This document shows positions 6,594 through 10,723 of a stretch of 10,723 nucleotides of DNA, one piece after another; the first letter of the stretch is position 1; each line of letters starts with the position of its first letter. Below the pieces are notes generated by a model, which saw only the letters and a program-made list of their open reading frames with translations, had not been told where the DNA came from and searched no databases. The position numbers and the translations under genes are program-made. The stretch comes from DATDRQ01 sp035291645. Lineage in GTDB: Bacteria; Chloroflexota; Anaerolineae; Anaerolineales; UBA4823. The stretch spans positions 1 through 10,723 of the forward strand of contig DATDRQ010000020.1 of NCBI GenBank assembly GCA_035291645.1. Direction: 5' to 3'.

Positions 6594-7370
6594 ATGGAAC
6601 AGGTTTCTACGGAACTTCGGCAGGATCTCCTTGCAGCTGCCAGCTTGCTCCGTTCCGCCAAAAAGGGGGTCGCCTTAACAGGGGCCGGAATTTCCACCCC
6701 TTCCGGCATACCGGATTTTCGCTCGGCTGGCAGCGGTTTATGGACGCGCTTCGATCCATTCGAAGTGGCTTCCCTGAGCGCCTTCAGATACCGGCCCGAG
6801 AAATTCTATGCCTGGATGCGCTCCCTGGCGATCGAGATCGTCCAGGCCCGACCTAACCCCGCCCACCTCGCCCTGGCAAGCTTGGAACAGGTTGGTCTTA
6901 TCCAGATGGTGATCACTCAAAACATCGATAGCTTACACCAACGCGCAGGTTCGCTCCATGTGCTCGAAATTCACGGGACCCTGCAATCCCTGACCTGCAT
7001 CGGTTGTTACCACCGGTACGGGGCTTCTGGATTCCTGGAGCCTTACCTGGAAACCGGTCAAATCCCCCGCTGCCCTGATTGCTACCAGATCCTCAAGCCG
7101 GATGTGGTGCTGTTTGAAGAACAACTCCCTGTCCGCGCCTGGCTCCAGGCCCAGCAGGCCTGCGAGAGCTGCGATCTCCTGCTCGTCGCAGGTTCTTCGC
7201 TTGAGGTAATGCCGGTTGCAGGTCTGCCCCTCCGGGCGTTAGAACATGGGTCACACCTGATCCTGGTGAACCAATCCCCCACGTATCTGGACGAGCGGGC
7301 CGATTTCATCTTTAACGAAGATGTCGCCGTCGTATTGCCTCACCTAGTCGCTGAGGTCCAGCATGGTTGA
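6594..7370 (+). CDS. Sir2-family NAD-dependent protein deacetylase
   Basis: Sirtuins remove acetyl groups from protein lysines using NAD+. The 258-residue product is a complete single-domain bacterial sirtuin: GAGIS (30-34) and PDFRS (40-44) for NAD binding, TQNIDSLHQRAG (108-119) with the QNID core, catalytic His127 in LEIHGTL, zinc ligands Cys135/Cys138 and Cys160/Cys163, and AGSSLEVMPVAGLP (199-212). The YxxR signature of desuccinylases is absent (Tyr72 and Arg76 are four apart), so deacetylation is the likelier activity. It starts nine bases after the response regulator stop and overlaps the kinase start by eight, so the three are one operon. The start is uncertain: ATG 6594 has GGAG only three bases before it, while TTG 6585 would add three residues and has no visible ribosome binding site. 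Confidence 0.93.
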   Translation: MEQVSTELRQDLLAAASLLRSAKKGVALTGAGISTPSGIPDFRSAGSGLWTRFDPFEVASLSAFRYRPEKFYAWMRSLAIEIVQARPNPAHLALASLEQVGLIQMVITQNIDSLHQRAGSLHVLEIHGTLQSLTCIGCYHRYGASGFLEPYLETGQIPRCPDCYQILKPDVVLFEEQLPVRAWLQAQQACESCDLLLVAGSSLEVMPVAGLPLRALEHGSHLILVNQSPTYLDERADFIFNEDVAVVLPHLVAEVQHG

Positions 7371-8556
7371 TTCAGTACAGCCCACCCTGCTCGAGCGCTA
7401 CCAGCGCTTGCTCGAGATTTTGCGCGATCTGGCTTCCACCCTCGACCTGAATGTCTTGCTCAACCGGATTTCCCAGGCGGCTGCCGATTTGAGCAATGCC
7501 GAAGCCGCATCGATCCTCCTATTCGATGAAAATAAAAAGCAGCTCTTCTTCCAATCGTCGACGAACCTGGAGGAACCCCTGATGCAGGGGTTGGTGATCC
7601 CCCTGGAGGGGAGCATTGCCGGATGGATCGTCTCACAGGGCAAACCGATCGTCCTCGTTGACGCCCAACAGGACCCCCGCCATTTCAGCCATATCGGCAA
7701 AGTCACCAATATAACGACTACATCGCTGCTGGGGGTGCCGTTGATCGCCAAGGAGAAGGTGGTCGGCGTACTTGAGGCGATCAATAAGAAGTCCGGAACT
7801 TTCACCCAGGAAGACCTGCAGGTCTTGGTGGCGCTGGGAGCCCAGGCAGCCGTCGCTATCGAGACCACCCGCCTCTTCCAGCAGTCTGACCTGATCGCCG
7901 AGATGGTCCACGAGCTGCGCACACCGCTCTCCTCGCTTAATACAGCCGCCCACCTGCTCCTGCGGCAGGACCCTTCTCTGGAGCAACGCCAGAAAGTGAC
8001 CCGGATTCTGCATGATGAGACCGCCCGCCTGATCGAGATGACCAGTGCATTTCTGGACCTGGCCCGCCTTGAGTCAGGCAGGACAGAATTTCACGCCCAG
8101 TGGTTCGACTTAACCTCCTTACTGGAGGAGTGCGCCAGCATGGAGGCGACGCGCGCAGCTGAAAATAAAATTCGCCTGCGCCTGGAAATACCCCTGGACT
8201 TGCCGCAGCTGAAGGCCGACCGCGATAAGATCAAACAGGTTCTCCTGAACCTGCTCAGCAATGCCATCAAGTACAATTGCCAGCACGGAGAAGTGCTACT
8301 GCGCGCCGAGGCCGGACCGAAGCAGATCACGATCGAGGTCAGCGACACCGGCCCAGGCATGCGGGAAAGCGATCTCGCCCACCTGTTTGAGAAGTTTTTT
8401 CGGGCTCACGCCACCGAAGGGTATGCCCAGGGAACAGGGCTGGGGTTAGTCATTTGCAAGCGTATTGTCGAAGCGCATCGGGGGACGATTGAGGTCGAAA
8501 GCCAGGTCGGGGTCGGGACCACCATCCGGGTGCACCTGCCTTTGAACTTATCCTAA
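7363..8556 (+). CDS. Soluble GAF-domain sensor histidine kinase
   Basis: The 397-residue product has an N-terminal GAF domain (about 27-168; SNAEAASILLFD, GSIAGWIVSQGKPI, SLLGVPLIAKEKVVGVLEAIN) and then a HisKA domain with phospho-acceptor His183 in MVHELRTPLSSL. The HATPase domain has an N-box (Asn296-Asn300), the G1 box DTGPG (328-332), the F-box FEKFF (342-346) and the G2 box GTGLG (357-361). No membrane segment or signal peptide is present, so it senses a cytoplasmic ligand or partner; which one cannot be read from the sequence. Its ATG lies within the sirtuin stop region (ATGGTTGA), with GAGG about six bases before it, indicating translational coupling. The first gene of the operon carries an intact receiver and is the obvious phosphotransfer partner. 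The stop codon overlaps that of the convergent mutL. Confidence 0.92.
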   Translation: MVDSVQPTLLERYQRLLEILRDLASTLDLNVLLNRISQAAADLSNAEAASILLFDENKKQLFFQSSTNLEEPLMQGLVIPLEGSIAGWIVSQGKPIVLVDAQQDPRHFSHIGKVTNITTTSLLGVPLIAKEKVVGVLEAINKKSGTFTQEDLQVLVALGAQAAVAIETTRLFQQSDLIAEMVHELRTPLSSLNTAAHLLLRQDPSLEQRQKVTRILHDETARLIEMTSAFLDLARLESGRTEFHAQWFDLTSLLEECASMEATRAAENKIRLRLEIPLDLPQLKADRDKIKQVLLNLLSNAIKYNCQHGEVLLRAEAGPKQITIEVSDTGPGMRESDLAHLFEKFFRAHATEGYAQGTGLGLVICKRIVEAHRGTIEVESQVGVGTTIRVHLPLNLS

Positions 8557-10316
8557 CGGGCCCCCCTGCGTCCAAATTGGCGCTCCAATAAATCAACCGG
8601 CAGGTGGATCATCGTCGGCCGTCCATGCGGACAGGTGCGGGGTGACTCACAAGATTCTAGATCGTCGAGCAGGGCGCGCTGTTCTTCTACCGTCAGGCTC
8701 TGCCCGGCTTTAACTGCGGCGCGCTTGCACACCCGGGCGATGATCCTGGCTTCGATCTCTCCCTGCAAGGGAGTCTCATCCTCCTCGAAATCCTCGACCA
8801 GCGCCCGGATGGCAGCCGTTGGGTCTTTGCCTGCCAGCAGCGCCGGGACGGCTCGCACCAGATAGGTGTTCATCCCAAAAGGCTCTACCTGGAATCCCAG
8901 GTCGCCCAAGGTTGAAAGTTGGTCAAGCAGCAGCCGGCTGGCAGAGGGCGTAAACTCCACGGAAACCGGTTCTAAAAGAGATTGGGAGGGGATGCGATCT
9001 CCTTTGCGTTGGGAGATGAAACGCTCGAACAGGACGCGCTCGTGAGCTGCGTGTTGATCGATTAAATAAAGACCATCCGGTCCTTCTGCCACCAGGTAGG
9101 AGAAGGCCACCTGGCCAACCAGCCTCAGGATAGGCACCCGGCCGTGCGCCAGCCGGGCTTGTGCAGTCTCCGGCTGGGTGGAATCGCCCATCCCCTGCCT
9201 GGCAGTCTGGCTTTGCGCGCCGGCCGTTTCGGGGATGTCCCGCCAGTCGAAATCCTCCGGGCGGCGGGCCGCTTTCGCCTCATCCAGTGCGAAGTCCTCT
9301 TGATAACCGGTTTGGATTCCGGGTACGGGTGTGTAGGCCAGCAAAGCCCGCCGGACTGCCCGTTGTACGGCGCTGAAGACTGCGTCCCGCTCCCGGAATC
9401 GCACCTCCGCCTTGGCCGGGTGGACGTTGACGTCGACCAGCTCGGGTGGCATCTCTATGAAAAGCGTCGCCTGGGGGAACCTGCCGACCATCAACAGGGT
9501 ATGGTAGGCCTGGATCAGGGCGCTAGCCAGGGCAGAATCCTGAACCCAGCGCCCATTGAGAAAAAAGACGATCTCCCGCCGGTTAGACCGGGTCAGGGAG
9601 AGAGGGCTGATGAACCCTGTTATGTGGAGATCATCGTATTCTGCCAGCACCTCCAGCATCTGGCGCGCCACTTCTACCCCGTACAAAGCAGCCAGCACCT
9701 CCCGGCGGTCGCCGTTCCCACTCGTCTGCAAGACCGGGTGATCCTCCTGCCATAGCTGGAAGCGCACGTGGGGGTAAGCCAGCGCGTAACGCGTCACCAA
9801 CTCATCGATCTGGCGGCGCTCGGTCAGGTCGGTCTTGAGGAACTTCAAACGAGCCGGGACGTTGTAGAACAGGTCTTCCACCCTCACCGATGTCCCAGCG
9901 GGGGTGCCTGCCGGTATGACCGGTTCGGGCACACCGCCCTCCACTCGCAGACGCGCTCCCACACTCTCCTGCGCCGTGCGCGAGGTAATCATCAGACGCG
10001 CCACCGAGCCGATCGAAGCCAGTGCTTCGCCTCGAAAACCCAGCGTCCGGATGTGTAGGAGATCCTCGGATGTGCTCAGCTTGCTCGTGGCATGCCGGGA
10101 GACCGACAGGGCGATCTCATCGATTGCGATCCCGCTCCCATCGTCGATCACCTCAACCAATCGTCTGCCGGCAGCCTCCACCCGGATGGCGACCTGCCGG
10201 GCGCCGGCGTCTAAGGCGTTCTCCAATAACTCCTTGACCACAGATGCGGGACGTTCCACCACCTCCCCGGCAGCGATCTGGGAAGCCACAGCTGGGTCTA
10301 ATAATCGGATCGGCAT
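8553..10316 (-). CDS. mutL: DNA mismatch repair protein MutL, endonuclease type
   Basis: MutL couples mismatch recognition by MutS to strand removal. The 587-residue product has the GHKL ATPase N-terminus (IAAGEVVERPASVVKELLEN with Glu29 and Asn33, DDGSGI at 58-63, GFRGEALASI at 93-102, DLFYNVPARLKFLK at 148-161) and a linker around 335-395. The C-terminal dimerisation domain contains the complete nicking-endonuclease motif DQHA-x2-E-x4-E (420-431), plus Cys530 in the VCKRAAVKAGQ block and CPHGRP (562-567). It therefore belongs to the MutH-independent group that nicks DNA itself. Length is normal. No mutS lies in the window. ATG 10316 sits six bases after TATAAT, so the message is probably leaderless. 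Confidence 0.97.
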   Translation of the reverse strand: MPIRLLDPAVASQIAAGEVVERPASVVKELLENALDAGARQVAIRVEAAGRRLVEVIDDGSGIAIDEIALSVSRHATSKLSTSEDLLHIRTLGFRGEALASIGSVARLMITSRTAQESVGARLRVEGGVPEPVIPAGTPAGTSVRVEDLFYNVPARLKFLKTDLTERRQIDELVTRYALAYPHVRFQLWQEDHPVLQTSGNGDRREVLAALYGVEVARQMLEVLAEYDDLHITGFISPLSLTRSNRREIVFFLNGRWVQDSALASALIQAYHTLLMVGRFPQATLFIEMPPELVDVNVHPAKAEVRFRERDAVFSAVQRAVRRALLAYTPVPGIQTGYQEDFALDEAKAARRPEDFDWRDIPETAGAQSQTARQGMGDSTQPETAQARLAHGRVPILRLVGQVAFSYLVAEGPDGLYLIDQHAAHERVLFERFISQRKGDRIPSQSLLEPVSVEFTPSASRLLLDQLSTLGDLGFQVEPFGMNTYLVRAVPALLAGKDPTAAIRALVEDFEEDETPLQGEIEARIIARVCKRAAVKAGQSLTVEEQRALLDDLESCESPRTCPHGRPTMIHLPVDLLERQFGRRGAR

Positions 10317-10322
10317 ACGGCA

Positions 10323-10350
10323 ATTATAACAAGGTCATGAGTCTCCACAA
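10323..10350 (-). promoter_or_regulatory. mutL promoter with extended -10, apparently leaderless
   Basis: On the minus strand, TTGTGG (10350-10345), a 16-base spacer and TATAAT (10328-10323) preceded by TGT form an extended -10 promoter. Six bases follow before ATG 10316, so position +1 would be the A of the start codon. No Shine-Dalgarno site is present. Confidence 0.6.
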
Positions 10351-10432
10351 CCCGTCCCGTAAAGCCTGGAAATGAAGTTCGTAGAGGCCTTGGTGGAGAG
10401 AGAGTACAAGATCTCCCCTTATCGATTGCCTT

Positions 10433-10438
10433 TATAAT
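10433..10438 (+). promoter_or_regulatory. -10 element of the HAD gene, apparently leaderless
   Basis: TATAAT at 10433-10438 is followed by seven bases and then ATG 10446; no Shine-Dalgarno site fits in between. No clear -35 is visible. Confidence 0.5.
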
Positions 10439-10445
10439 TGTGGTT

Positions 10446-10723
10446 ATGCCTTACACTGCTCTTTTCATCGACCTGGATGACACAATTTACCCTAATACCA
10501 GCGGTTTGTGGGGCGCCATTCGCGAGCGTATGACCCTTTTCATGCACGAACGCCTCGGTCTCTCACCTGAAGTCACGCCGGAACTTCGTCGCAGCTATGT
10601 AGACAACTACGGGACTACCCTGCGTGGTTTGCAGATCCACTACCAGGTAGACCCCTGGGAATTCCTCGCCTACGTACACGACCTGCCCCTGGAGGTTTAC
10701 CTGCAGCCCGATCCGTACCTGCC
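10446..10723 (+). CDS. HAD-family hydrolase, pyrimidine 5'-nucleotidase-like (5' part only)
   Basis: The first 92 codons are present and the gene runs off the window. The N-terminus carries HAD motif I as FIDLDDTIYP, with nucleophile Asp9 and general acid/base Asp11. The following helical cap region (RRSYVDNYGTTLRGLQIHYQ, then FLAYVHDLPLE and LQPDPYL) matches the pyrimidine 5'-nucleotidase (SDT1-like) subgroup of HAD-IA enzymes, which dephosphorylate UMP/CMP-type nucleotides. Motifs II-IV are outside the window, so activity cannot be confirmed. ATG 10446 is the first possible start and follows a TATAAT by seven bases. The gene is divergent from mutL across 129 bases. Confidence 0.85.
   Translation, partial: MPYTALFIDLDDTIYPNTSGLWGAIRERMTLFMHERLGLSPEVTPELRRSYVDNYGTTLRGLQIHYQVDPWEFLAYVHDLPLEVYLQPDPYL

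Noticed and set aside
6594..7370. Sir2 protein as part of an anti-phage NADase system (Thoeris-, DSR- or Sir2/pAgo-like)
   Set aside because: It is a standard single-domain sirtuin with catalytic histidine and four zinc cysteines, with no fused sensor or defence partner; its neighbours are a two-component system.
9144..9755. 203-codon plus-strand open frame within mutL
   Set aside because: Antisense to the MutL linker and C-terminal part of the ATPase domain; no motif, and mutL is unambiguous.

Overview
This is a moderately GC-rich, densely packed bacterial chromosomal segment with housekeeping genes and a few less ordinary ones. The mix includes a BMP-type lipoprotein tail, an endonuclease-type MutL, TilS, a DUF47/PhoU-like protein, a receiver-CpaE fusion and a sirtuin. 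Together with TTG/GTG starts and several apparently leaderless promoters, this fits a Gram-positive-like or deep-branching lineage. Chloroflexota (Anaerolineae-like) is my best guess, but no marker gene here settles the phylum. I see no rRNA, tRNA, CRISPR array, IS element or prophage cargo.

Layout. 1-250: 3' end of a BMP-family substrate-binding protein, closed by a strong hairpin at 288-315. 394-1644 (+): a SanA/YdcF-like membrane-anchored protein followed by a translationally coupled HD-domain protein. 1634-2029 (-): a small lipoprotein that overlaps the HD gene tail-to-tail and whose C-terminal part resembles the extracytoplasmic domain of FtsH. 2030-2260: a divergent intergenic region with a good sigma70-type promoter. 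2261-3178 (+): a tyrosine-recombinase-fold protein that has lost its catalytic tyrosine and other active-site residues. 3192-3815 (-): a DUF47/PhoU-like protein with no Pit transporter beside it. 3860-5305 (-): tilS. 5306-5438: divergent promoter region. 5439-8556 (+): a tight three-gene operon encoding a receiver-CpaE/TadZ-like ATPase, a Sir2 deacetylase and a soluble GAF histidine kinase. 8553-10316 (-): mutL. 10317-10445: divergent promoter region. 10446-end (+): start of a pyrimidine 5'-nucleotidase-like HAD protein.

How the genes work together. The clearest functional unit is the 5439-8556 operon. A cytoplasmic sensor kinase and a response regulator whose output is a CpaE-like ATPase flank a protein deacetylase. 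I infer a phosphorelay acting on a localisation or pilus-type ATPase, possibly with acetylation control; the sequence shows only the gene order and domains. tilS and mutL are core tRNA-modification and mismatch-repair genes. The most interesting points are the inactivated recombinase, the operon with the sirtuin between its two-component partners, the CpaE-like P-loop that lacks both usual lysines, the FtsH-like lipoprotein, and four genes with a -10 hexamer placed 6-7 bases before the start codon.
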